Below, in pieces: positions 11,571-31,600 of a DNA stretch of 64,000 bases (its first letter is position 1; every line of letters begins with the position of its first letter). The notes under the pieces were generated by a model that saw nothing but the letters and a program-made list of their open reading frames with translations, was not told the origin of the DNA and did not search any database. Origin of the DNA: Scolanthus callimorphus (lineage: Eukaryota > Cnidaria > Anthozoa > Actiniaria > Edwardsiidae); contig CM066923.1 in the NCBI GenBank assembly GCA_033964015.1, positions 1,736,001-1,800,000 on the forward strand, written 5' to 3'. The translations under genes were made by a program, and so were the position numbers.

Positions 11571-12567
11571 GTCCAAACCCAATAATAAATTCCAAATTTT
11601 CGGATGAAATTTTAGAGAATATGATCTTTAGAGGAATTAAGGCACAAACTTAGGGAGGGGTGATACTTTGATCAGCACAAAATTAAGCACCGTTCTTATT
11701 GACATTGCTTTTTTTTTTTTACCATTTAGCTCTTTTTTGAAGGGAAAACAAATATTCTTGAAAAGAAGTTTTAGAAGTTAACTTCCGCCGAAAAAAAAAT
11801 CAAGCAAGAAAGAAAACAGACACCAAACGTCACATGCCGGTTCCTCTCTGCATACATATGAAAATTAAAAGAACAAACTTTGCCACTCCACCAGGCGCGT
11901 GTTTTACTTGATATCTCACGTGCCTCAAGAGCAGATATCTTAATCATATACCAAGAGTGGATAAGCACATAACGCACTAATTTGTGCTATGAATCCATGA
12001 TTCCTTCAATGATATGAATCGTATGCGACTTGAATGCATTGTTTCTCTTTCTTCCGATATGCTAGGAGTTTATCGCATTCACTGCAGTGGCTTCCGTCTT
12101 CATTTTCCTGTTTCCTCTACTATACGGTCCCTTTCACAATCAAAACTGGAAAAAACAATGACATGTTCATTAGTACCTTAGTATGCCTTAGTGCCCTAGT
12201 CGCCAGAGCGCCAGCGGTGTTCATGAATTAGTCTTATTTTGTTAGTTTTAAAATACAGAATTATTGCAGTAGATTAAAAAAGTACGTGACACGAGCGTGT
12301 ATTTATTATATTTACGCGGGGAATTTGACAATATCAGCTGTGTGGTATAACACTGCTCAGAATTATAGTGAGTCACCCTTGCCCTCAGGCCGATGAGAGT
12401 ATGTGTCATCGTTTATAGCAATAGAACGTGAATTTTTATGAGACAAGTTATTTAGGCAATATGGTTACTTTGATATGGGCATTACATGTAACTCACGCAC
12501 AGTGAGATATGCGACAGAATATTTACGGTCTGGCCTGTAAGTGAAGTATCGTGACGTATTTCCACGG

Positions 12568-20479
<7,912 letters not shown>

Positions 20480-23400
20480 CCAACTAGGTTTTCTAGGCTA
20501 GCTCTAGGTTTTACAATTCACAGACAGAAGGCAGAACTCAAGCTTGTCAGGGCAGCGTTCACGTAACAGAAATGTTGTTTTTTTCTTCTGATTTCCCGAG
20601 AAATCATGTTAAGACTCTCAACCAATGAGACTACGAAGAAAACGCAGCCTTGTTGTGTTTGGCTTGTGATTGGCTGGAAAGAATGCCATTATTTCTGTTT
20701 TAATCTTTTTAAACGTGGACGTACTAACGTGGACGTACTATAAATTACTTCTAAAGTATTTCTGAAGAATGTTTTTTCACCACAATGTACAACATTGATA
20801 ATATTCTAAAGCGCGAGCTGTGCCTTCTGACTGTCTTGGAGCAACACAACTGGATTTGTTAGAAATGTGGTAATGTCATGGAAAATGTTCATCACACGAA
20901 CGTTGTACGGATAACTACCCGGAATAGCAAGCATTCCCGTGTTCATGGAAAAGAAACAAACAAACAGGAGGAAAGCGGCGAGAAGCTGGACACTCCAGGG
21001 GAGCGCTTACTAAGCAGGCTAACGGATAACAAACATGTTATTTCTGGCCATGCTCAGTTGTAAGCTCCTCAATCTCGGTGTTCATGTCCACATTTTTCTA
21101 TAAACGCAGTTGTGTTGTTTCAACGTTACTTATACTAGTTACAATGTTTAAGAAATTGCTTTCAGTCAGAAATTCACCCATAGAAATGTTTACTTCTTTC
21201 CATTAGCCTTCTTTCATTTTGAAAAATTGACAAAACTTTTCATCTTCGATAACTAGGAAAAGACGTGCCTTGTATAATTCAGGTCTACATTGTAAATGAG
21301 ATAGGTATATTATAATTGTAGAATTTCCTGTTAAAAATTGTAGTGTTAGTACGATTTACTGCTTCATATAGAAATACCCAATCTTCAGCTCTGTTTTTAG
21401 ATACAGCTTTTCTTGCACGAGCCACAATCGGGGCCAAAAGTAAGTAAACACTTGGCCATCGAGGCTGTTCCCCGTTCCCCTGTTCTATGTCGGAAGGTGA
21501 ACTGGGTGTTTACGATACTTCTGTCCGCCGCTGTAGCTTCCTCATGTAAATTTCTATGCTGCATGAATTTCTGATTTTATAGCTATTTTTGTTTCAAATT
21601 TATAATTTTAAAGCTATATATAACTTATTTACAGTGGTTTAAAAGGGGGCAATAAATTAGTGTTTCAAGAATAGGCATTTTCAAATTAAAGTTAGGCAGA
21701 GTGATAGGGCGAGTGTGTGAAGGTATTCGTATTTAGACAACATTCGCGAAGACTTGAATCTCATTTCGGAGATTCCAAAGAGTGACTTCATGTATTTTAG
21801 ATCAACCCTATCACACGCAAATAACGTATTGCATATATACTTACATGCAATATTCCAAAAGTGGAAGTTTGTTGTCTAGTTATAGCACGGGCGTTACGAT
21901 AAAATACCGATAGATATAATTGGGGAAAAAAATCCTCGAGAATGAACTTTTCTAGCCCAACTGCGTTCTTCAAAAAATTTAACATTTAATTTTTAGGGAT
22001 TCGAATACTAGGCTTAAAGTTAGCCCATTTTTAAATCAACTTTTTGTTTGTTTTCGATTTTTATATGTGTAGATTGCTTGGAGTCCTTTCTTTGGCGAAT
22101 GGCCAAATTACTCACTTTTAGTGCTGGAAGGTCCGCAGCCGTCGTAAGGTTTGTCCTAGCGCCCGTGGTTAGATCCGGCGACTCTCGGCCTTTCACCCTG
22201 CCTCTTATTTTTATAAAGCCTATGATATCGTATAATATAAGAAAGCATTGGAATTTGTGATTTTGCTGTGCAACAAAGCTTAACCACTTTGCTTTTAGTC
22301 TAGTGAAACGCTGGTGTACAAATCTCTTCATTAGTTCAAGGCCTACCGTGATCCTTTGCGGACTAAAGTGTTTGTTTTGTTTTTGGTTTTATCAGGGACG
22401 GCGGAACAGTTGTCAAAGTAATGGGGTTCATTAGTAAGATTGTATGGCAAGGTGGGGGGATGGGTTTAGTGAAAATTTATGAGAACTTGACGAAATGTGG
22501 CTCCCCCTGGCTCCGCAAGCCCTGTTAATAATTGTCTGCAAATGATGACGGTTGATGTACCTGTTAAAGAACTACACTTGGTTTTACCCTTGAAATTTCT
22601 TATTTAGAATATGTCTATCTAGATGACCTTTTCTGCTCACTCCTGATAATTGCACCAGTCTCTTTGTAAACATTACCTGATGTTTTCCTATCCTAGTTTC
22701 GAAGGGTAAAATATGTTCTTAGGGAAACAGCGTTAACTTTATTCTTTGTTTTCTTCGTTTTGGGAAGATGTATATTAATGGAATGGATCACATTGCCATT
22801 TTATTATGTAATATTATTATTGTGTCGCATACAAATAAATTCAAAATTATTATGTGTTGTCCGAATTTGCATATCTCAGTCTTCAGCTAGAGGCTTTCGG
22901 TCGTTTGGACAGTGGAGGCAACGACAGTGGAGGCAACGACCGGGAGGTGGAAGGATGCGAACGACCACCTGTAGACGCTCGAGGGCTACAAAAAGCCTAA
23001 ATATAAAAGATATGCACAGCCATAACGGAGCTGTTTGTGACATCAATAGTCTCACGCTAAAGAGTTGTACGATAACCGACCCCCATAAGCCTCAATTATT
23101 TATTTATTATGCTTCGTCTACAAAATAGGAAATAATACAGGAAAAAAAAAATAACGTGCGAGGAGAAAAACAAGACTGAATTGACACGACATGTAAACAG
23201 GGACACCACAACAGCAAAGCCAATTACTGTGGGCCCATGGGTAAAACTACGAAAAACGTTAAGACAACATGTAACATTTAAAATGACTAGAAACAGCAAG
23301 AGATGGGCGTGTCCAGGAGGCGAGGTACATGACATTTAACACAGATGGTCTTAAATGACCTCGGATCATCGTAGGATTGTACCAACGCCCTCCCGTAGTA

Positions 23401-23605
23401 CTCAAGAAGTCATGATCTAAACTGGTTGAGAGATAAGCTCTCGAGTCTGTATTTTTCCTACAGTCACGCGCAGGTGAGCGAGAAAAAACCTCGGTTCCCA
23501 TAACTCTCCATTATGGCTTACGTTTTACAAAAAAATGTAACTGGCAGAGTGTTCCAAGTGCGCGAAACGCGGACAAAAAAGAATTCTGGAAGGACGTTGT
23601 TCTGC
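20480..23605. other. Intergenic region downstream of AMMECR1
   Basis: About 3 kb with no supported gene. Contents: a direct duplication of ACGTGGACGTACTA near 20715-20745, an AATAAA at 21651-21656 that could serve AMMECR1 if the 3' UTR is about 1.2 kb, and a 17-bp direct repeat ACAGTGGAGGCAACGAC near 22909-22940. Confidence 0.5.
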
Positions 23606-23694
23606 ACCATCCTCGGAGACCCAGGGGATTTTTCCTCTAACGTTTTCTCGTGAGCGGGTAGCAGAGGAAAAATTCCCTGGGTCTCCGTGGTTGG
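23606..23694. repeat. Hairpin with GGAGACCCAGGG arms
   Basis: About 33-bp arms (ACCATCCTCGGAGACCCAGG and complement at the right) around a loop of about 24 bases. A compact foldback with no open frame. Confidence 0.7.
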
Positions 23695-23725
23695 TTCTGC
23701 ACTTGCGAGGGCGGAAACTAATACG

Positions 23726-23999
23726 TTACCACTGTATGCATTGCTACGCGACCTCAAAATTCAATGTTCCGATGGGCGATTTTTAGCCGTCAATCAAACC
23801 AAAACGCTGGATTCGGCTGCTTTACTGGATCGATATTGATTGCAAAATCAACCAAATGGTTTTAAGCTATCCTTTGGCTTCCTTGCCTAGAATGTTTAAC
23901 TCTCTGTTCAAGAAAATTGATATTAAAATTTTTCTTGCGTAAAATCGCCCATCGCAACAGTGATTTTTGAAGGTCGCGTAGCAATGCATACAGTGGTAA
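23726..23999. mobile_element. Foldback MITE, TTACCACTGTATGCATTGC ends
   Basis: Terminal inverted repeats of about 60 bp (23726-23785 and 23941-23999), nearly identical over the outer 29 bp (TTACCACTGTATGCATTGCT on), separated by about 155 bp. No coding capacity. Confidence 0.8.
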
Positions 24000-24015
24000 T
24001 ACTGATTGATAATAT

Positions 24016-24339
24016 CTAATTGTTATCAGGAAATGAAACCCGGCATTCAATTCTACACATCCGTATTAGAAAAACTGCAAAGTTTCACAAAAACTTCTTG
24101 AAAATTGGCTGAGATATGAATTTCCAAAACTCTCCATTATGGCTTACGTTTTACAAAGAAATTATGGGGAAATACGTCAAGTCGATGCTTGACTTATTTG
24201 CCCACACATTTCTTTGTAAAAAATAAAGTAAGCCATATGATTAAGATTTGAAAATTCATATCTCAGCCGGCATTTAAGCAATCTTCACTACTCTTTGCAA
24301 TTTTTGCTAATATGTATGTGTAGAATCGAATACTGGGTT
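24016..24339. mobile_element. Foldback MITE, copy 1 of an ACACATCCGTATTAG family
   Basis: About 100-bp imperfect inverted ends. The left contains ATTCTACACATCCGTATTAG and GGCTGAGATATGAAT; the right carries their complements. A second copy, cut by the window edge, begins at 63753 with the same left end. Confidence 0.75.
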
Positions 24340-24487
24340 GTTATTTACCGGCTGGGAGGTCCGTATAGGGAAAAACTGTGACCGAGGGCTGGAAAATGTT
24401 GACCGAGGCCGGAGGCCGAGGTCAACATTTTCCAGGCCGAGGTCACAGTTGTTCACTATACGGACCGACCTAAAGCCGGTGAATAAC
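24340..24487. mobile_element. Long near-perfect palindrome
   Basis: A 148-bp inverted repeat with almost no loop, centred near 24413: GTTATTTACCGGCTGGGAGG, GTCCGTATAG, ACTGTGACCGAGG and AAAATGTTGACC each reappear complemented on the other side. It abuts the previous foldback. It is followed by the words GCGCGCGC and AACCAATCAGAATGCAGCATT, the latter resembling the sequence at 5298-5322. Confidence 0.8.
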
Positions 24488-25691
24488 TTATTTATTTTTT
24501 CCAACTCTAAAATTTGATTTTTTCGATGAAAACAAGCGCGCGCAAATGGTTACCGTGACCTAGGTCAGAGATAGGAAAATATTGCCCCCGCGCGCGCGCC
24601 TTGAGAACCAATCAGAATGCAGCATTCGTTACCGTGCCCTCGAGGAAAAAATATATTCATTTGCTGATAACTATTTGATATTATCAATAAATGTTAACGT
24701 GATAAAGGCCTATTTTAAAAACTCGTGGCGATGGCTTGGAGGGAGTAAATACATCAACCATTGAAATGTATAACCAATATTTTATTTCACTACAAACGCA
24801 TTAAATATTAACATCCGCAGGTGCGTGGGGATCATAAATAAAAAAACACCAAGCTGCATTATATATAATTGTAAATGCATTGTATTACTTTAGGTTAATA
24901 TTTTATTATTGATTGATTTTTCCCGTCATAACCATCTACTTTTAAGTAGAAAAAAGGTTGTGAACTGCAGAAACTTCATGCTAAAACTTCTAGCTTTTTA
25001 GATGGCTGGTGCTAGTGGGACTGAACAAAACATTAAACACCATATACTTTCCCAATAGTCCAAGGAAAAATTTTAAATGATAAAAATCTACTCACTAAAA
25101 GGAACTGATCCTTTCACTTAGGGGTGGTTCGCACTAGTGATACAAGTTGTCTCACCCAGAAAGTAAAAAAAAAACACAAAATATACTGATATACTAGATT
25201 GAACTTGCGCCGTATTCGTTTGCAATAAACATTTCTGAAACTAGCCACTGCGACAAATGACTTTCCCACTTCAGGTCAAATTGACACTGACAACACTTAT
25301 CTGAACTTTTTAGTCTTCGTAGCGGTTCCAAGGGAAGGGATGTCGAGGATGAGAGGATCGCTCAACGTATTGCGACACTCGCTATGCAGGCTACTCCAGC
25401 TGATTTCTTGTACTCAAATTAGCCAATCAGAACGATTTTTGTTGCATCGCAAAGCATTTCAAACAGCACAAAGCATTCTAAAAATATTGCAGTTGAGCAG
25501 AAAACTTTTCCATCTCCTCAGAAAATCTTCTCGTACATCAAATGTTAACTAGGTTTGACTTGTACAAACCAAACACAGGAACGGGCACGGCTAGGCGAGA
25601 TCAGCTTGCTGACCGTACCCTTGAATAACGTTCAGGGAATTTATCATTCGTGCAAATATATTTCAATATTAGTAATAATAGGGCCTTCAAG
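24488..25691. other. Intergenic, 3' side of the carbonic anhydrase gene
   Basis: About 1.2 kb, AT-rich. No gene, RNA gene or clear repeat was found. No canonical AATAAA is visible just after the carbonic anhydrase stop codon. Confidence 0.5.
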
Positions 25692-28600
25692 TTAAAGTTG
25701 ATCAGCATCCTGCACATCTATCTCGTCGACTAGAGTTGGTTGATGACCAAAGAACTGTTGTCGCTTGCGGTACATCACCCATAGAGTGATGGCTATCATG
25801 ACCACGACAACAAGTCCCACAGACACCCCAATCGCTACTTTACGACTTGCACTCGTTTTACCTGTGTTGGGAGCCAAAGTTGGAAAACATAAGTCATATA
25901 TTAATAAGCTGAGGTCACACACGAAAACGTATCGTACCACGGAGACACGCCAGTCCCTATAGCTAGTGCACATTTTGCGCTGTGTCATCAGCATACCATG
26001 CGAGAGGTCCTGTATCAGGTTACGTATGGTTCTTACATACACAACATGGTGTACTAGTTACACCAGCTCTAGCTTCTGGGCTGTGCACGAGGTCCTGTAA
26101 CAAGTGACCAGTGGCGTATGCAGCCTATAGGCCTGCAGGCACTGCAAATTTTTGTGTTGACTTTGGTCCACGTACTACACTGCATTCATGGCTTGGCCTG
26201 TAGATTTGAAAAATCCTGCGTATGCCCGAGGCTGTGACTGCAACGTTTACAAATCCTGCGTACGCCCCTGGTGACAGCTGTTCCTTTATGGTGGGTGTAG
26301 TGTGCTAGTGCACCAGTGGGTTGTATGTTTTGCGTGAGGTCCTGTACTAGTAACATCTGTTGCGCTGTCAAATGGTTGGTAAAGTGTGGTAGTGCACTAG
26401 TTTGACTTCGCACCAATAGTCCGGTCAAATTAGCCCGAAAAAACCCCGAACCTGGAAAAAATTGCAACATGGGAAATTTTTGGTACTAATTGTTAAAAAC
26501 ATATGTAGGAATAACATATCCAAATTTCGTAGAAATCCGGCCGGGGGAAGTTGGTTAAATTTTTGGTTTTACCGGCGACGTCAAGGGCGACTTGTTTTCG
26601 GCGGCACTTAGACACTGAAAACACAGAAACTGGGAGAATGTTTATAGACTGTACAGATGAAACCGGGGAAGATTTAACAAGGTTTTTCGGTTGTAACAAA
26701 TAATTTCTGAACGATGAGTTACGGCTATGAACAGTTTATTTCTTTTAGCGTATAATATTCGAACTTTAGTGTATCACCACGCGGGAAATACAAGGATCAT
26801 ATGGGATTTGTCAAAACGCACGATTATTTAGTTATTATTTTGCAGAATTGGTTATAAACAAACACACAATTCACATCTATGCAATCAAATTATACAGTAG
26901 AAATAAATTGCTCGATATCTCGTTCAATATCACACCGAGTTACGGCCCTACAGTCTATAGCCCTCAATTCGAATTGTTCGCTTTCATTGTCTAAGTGCCA
27001 CCGAAAACAACGGGCTTTCCTTCGTGCAGACGGAAAACCCCAAATTTAACCAACTTCCCCCGAACGGATTTTCACAAAATTTGGACACGTATTTCTCACA
27101 TATGTTTCTGAGAATTTGCTGTATGAAAATTCCATGTTGCAATTTTTTCCAGGTTAAACGCTAAATTGACCGGACTACAAGGTACAAGCGAAGCTCTGTG
27201 GTGTTTCATGCAAATTATGAATTCCTGTATAAAGGTTATAGCCATGGCTCTATGCTAGTGCACCAGAACGGTGTGCATGAGATCTGTAGTTCTGGTTCTG
27301 TCGGATAGCTATTTCCACTAACCTTTAAAGTTGCAAATGCTCTGAGGATAGGTGTACCGGTCCTTCAGGATAAGAAAACGTCCTCCAATGTCTCGTTTCA
27401 CCATGTACAGCTATAAAACATTAAATACTAAAACTATAAGAACAAGACTTGGGATGTAGGGTTTTGGTTGCCAGTCTATGTGAAGCTCAAATAAACAGAA
27501 GTCAAATTGTCTTAAAGCAAGCAAATCCATGGTTATAAGGATATCACTAGAATTGGCATCTGCTCAGATGAAAATACCAGGAGTGCTATGTTCCTAGTGT
27601 ATTACAAGCTTAGTACCCATCTGGCTCTGTATCACGCTTTGTAAAAAAGGGTCAGGCATTTTATGGTAAATTATAGATTATAGAGTGTTAGCTAAGCCAT
27701 ATTCGTGAAATCAAACTATGGCATAATTTCTTTTAGAGGAACAAAGAATTTCAGAATTTCCGGTAGTGAAAACATAGGACGAAAATTTGCATTTCTTTCA
27801 TCAAATACAGTAAATGTATGGGAAAATCTTCCAAGAAAGGGGGGGGGGGGGGGGGCAGGGTGCCGCTGCTGAGCAAAAAAATCAGCCACTGAACAGACCA
27901 AATCACTAGAGCTACCTAGTGGACGCATTGCCCTTACCGTGAAATCAATGTCTGTTCCTTGTACATGTTTAATGAAGGCCTCAAATGTCACAGTTGACCA
28001 TCGGGTGTTACTTGAGCTTCTCTTTTCCATCTTAGCACCTTGCACAATGCTTCCCGTCAAGCCGATGTCCTCTATGTCATTGTTCTTGAATGTTTTCTCT
28101 GCTGCCCACACCCACCGTTCCTCTTGTCTGTACACTTTCACCTATGGTGCGTTTAAATGAATCAGGTAAGAAAACGTTTTTTATCATAACTGTTAGTAAT
28201 CTCACAATCTGGATATGTTTTTCCATACGGAATCCAGGGGGGCCTATATTTGGTAAGGGTTATAAAGGCTGATATGCTTGTATGATATCCTGGGCTTGAC
28301 TTTGATGCTACAATTCAAATTGTAGGCATGACACAAGCTTGTTGCATCCAACAGACTTAGGAGAAAATCATGCAGTGTAAGTTGGCCTTCAAAGGGGTTG
28401 GGTGCTTTTTGGCAAATTACAGATTAGACCTAGGAAAAAGATAACAGAGTGAAACTTTACCCTCATACTTGGTGATGAAGGACTACACTGCTCAAACAAG
28501 ATAGAAGAGAAGCCAAGGTCCAGTGTGTCGTTTGCGTAGCCTATAGTGGCAGTGCACCAGTGCTTATCCCACTTTTCTACTGAGCAATTTGCTGTAAAAG

Positions 28601-31600
28601 GAGCACAAAGGGTTATTAATTCTCCTATTCTGTTTTATTCAATCACTGACGTGCATTTTACAATTAATGTGAAATTTTATGTATTTCTACTTTTTTATTA
28701 CATCAGTCTCCTTTTAAAGACCCTAGATGTCTTATGTTAGCTGTTCTTTGACTACATATCACTAAAACCAGTTTTCGACTGAAGGATGGATTGAGATTCC
28801 ATAAGATTCGTAAGGCATAATCTTTTCTGTAATTCAGTGTTTTTGAAATTTTTGTATGTGGCATTTTTAGACATTTTTGTAGGGTATGTAGCATTTTTGT
28901 AGGGTAGGTGCCCGAAGACACCTCCTTCTTATGAGGAATACCTGGTATAACATGAGATAAATTAAAAATGCCATCCCCAGGGTATGAAATTATTGTCAGT
29001 GGGAAAAACATTTTATTCTATAAACTATAGTGTTTTATTAGGATTTCGGCCACTCCCTTGTCGGCAAAGTATCAGACGATATTTTGCGCAATCTTACTTC
29101 GCAATCATAATTTGCACGTGTGAAAAATTACGATAATGCCCACTGTCACAAAATTCATCAAATCGATTTTTTTTTCACAAAAAAGTTTATATAATAAACA
29201 GAATAATACATGGGCACTTGGAGATATGAAATTCATCTTCTTATGTTCAAATTTGATATCTCACTCACTCGCTGCACTCACTCAATTTGAACACTCAATG
29301 ATAAATTTCAAACCCCTGCATGCCCATGTATTATTCTTTAAGAACACTGGTGTAATAAAATGTTTATTACCTGCAGGGCAAACACCTGCTACAGTGAAAT
29401 ATTCCTCTATCACCTTGATTTTATTAGCATCAAATGCTGATAAGGGTGCTTGGTAAACCTGGTAACAAGAACATCAGTCAAGTTTTCCATGATTCTAAAT
29501 ACATACATGGTGTCGTTGGAAGGATCCGAAAGAATTTTTGGAATAGCATGTTGCATCAAGAAGTTATGATTTTGTGAAGATTGCATTTTCCGCCATTTTG
29601 TTACTAAAAATAGCATTTTGTTACTAAAGATAGAACAAAAAAATACAATCTTCAAAACCTCCTGAACTTCTCGATGCAACTTGCTATTCCAAAAATTATT
29701 TCGGTTTTGTTGTTGTCTCAACAAGATCTTTCCAATGACACCCACATCACTTTTGAAATTTTAGGGTCATATTGCTGATGATTTTCATGCCAAAATTTGT
29801 TAATTTCAAAATTCTAAAAAGAACTGATTTGTAAGTTTTATGAGTACTGTTTACCTCACAAAATTGGTTGAGATTGTATTTAAACTGACAAACTTGTGAC
29901 AAAGTTGTGGGTACTTTTTGCCCAGTGTGTCCCCTGAATCAAACATCTAAGCAAACCCTTGTAGCTTTTACAAAACCTCTGATATTTGCAGTTGCTAAGT
30001 GTTAGTTGTGTGATTGAAGAAAGCTACTAACACACGATTAGACTGTTGTTTCAGAGTTTGTAGAATTATGAAAAATAGTAAATAAAGCACTCAACTCACT
30101 GTAATGTGTATTTTTCCAGCATTTTTGCCATCAGCATGATAGTGCATCTCCATGGTAACCCCATGATCCAGAGACCCTGAAAATAATCAAACCCAGGCAT
30201 ATATTTAGACATACATTATTCAGAATACATTACAATTACATCTGGCATATTCAACAGACAGCAGCAAGCTGGCTGTTACAGCTAGTTGCATCATAACCTT
30301 TCAAAACACCAACTTCCTTTTATATTTGCTGTTCCACCAGACAAACCTTATGACCCAATCAGATTCTTTTGTCGCAACATTGTCTGGTTGTCATTAAGAG
30401 GGACGACAGGTGAGTGTACTGAGCCAAACAGGGCAGGAATTTGATTGGTGCAGATGGTTTGACTGGCGGAACAGCAAATCCAGAAATAAAAACAAAAAAA
30501 AATGTTTTGAAAAGGTGGGTTGTGATGCACCGGTTTTAGCTGTAATAATTTAATGGTTAGTGAAGAAGTGGGTCTTGAAATTCAAGACTAGGAGAGAACA
30601 TCTGAGCAGGCTTCATGCATCAGAAGCCTCTATTAACACTTTTCCAGTGGAATATTCTGACATGAACCTTTATGAAGAGGGTTGAACAATTGTACTTAGC
30701 TTACCAATTTGTATTGGAGTTCTGATGTCCTCACTACCAGTCCTTGTTGTATCAAACAGCCCTGGGATACTGAGTTTGATAGTTACAGAGACAGGTAGAG
30801 TGCAAGCATGTACCTCTATCTCATAAAACACTTCTTTGCCTTCTGTCATATGGCGGCAGTCAGCAGTAAGGCTGGTTCTTTTTCCACAAGGGAATGGTGG
30901 CTCATCTGGAGAGAGAAAGATTAGAGTACTGATTATTAGTCATTACCACAGAGCTGATTTTAGATGAGTGTCAAAAGTTAAACAGACTTTCTTCCTGTCT
31001 TTACTTATTTTGTGCCCCACTGCAATGGTCAAGTGGTTAGATCTGTGTTATTTCAGCCAATCAGATTGCAAACAAAAACCAAACAATGATTAATTGGGTT
31101 TAGTCCCTGAACTGGTCAGTGCATATTCTGTATTCTGCTCAACACATTTGATCACTTCAAGAAAGAAATCTCTTTAAAATGAAGCTCATTGAAAGATTTC
31201 CTTGGACACTACTGGAAATGGCTAAAAAAAATTGTGATTGGCTTGCTGTTGAAGTTAAACTTAAATACAGTACTCTTATCTTTTCCAATTAGGTTAAGTC
31301 ATAGTTAGTACACTACTATGGTTAAGTATGTAAGCTTATTACAGTCACCTTCAAGTCTAGACATGCCATAACCCACAAATAATTAAGCTTATGTAATGGA
31401 AAGTGAGTATGGAAATAAACTTAAAGGTACCCTATACTCACCAAAATTCTTGCGAACAGTTCTTTTATTCAGTGGTTGCACTGATCTGAAGTTGTCTACC
31501 AACTTCTTTTCTGGTTTCGTAGATTGTTTTGACGTAGCAATAGCATAAACACTTCTGAACTTGTTGAGTTGTTCCTGAGAAATCTTTGCAGTTTGCTTCA

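Larger units (their letters stand above)
9139..12567. other. Intergenic region between the divergent FMR1-family and AMMECR1 genes
   Basis: About 3.4 kb between two head-to-head genes. It holds the poly-G tract, the A-rich repeats, and the 366-bp MITE at 11205-11570. Small open frames at 10483-10886 match nothing I know. I see no further gene here. Confidence 0.6.

Noticed and set aside
12304..12540. Possible upstream coding extension of AMMECR1
   Set aside because: An in-frame TAA at 12538-12540 closes it; any longer N-terminus would need an unseen exon.
22880..22990. Arg/Gly-rich plus-strand frame (WRQRQWRQRPGGGR)
   Set aside because: Arises from a 17-bp direct repeat; no further exon support.
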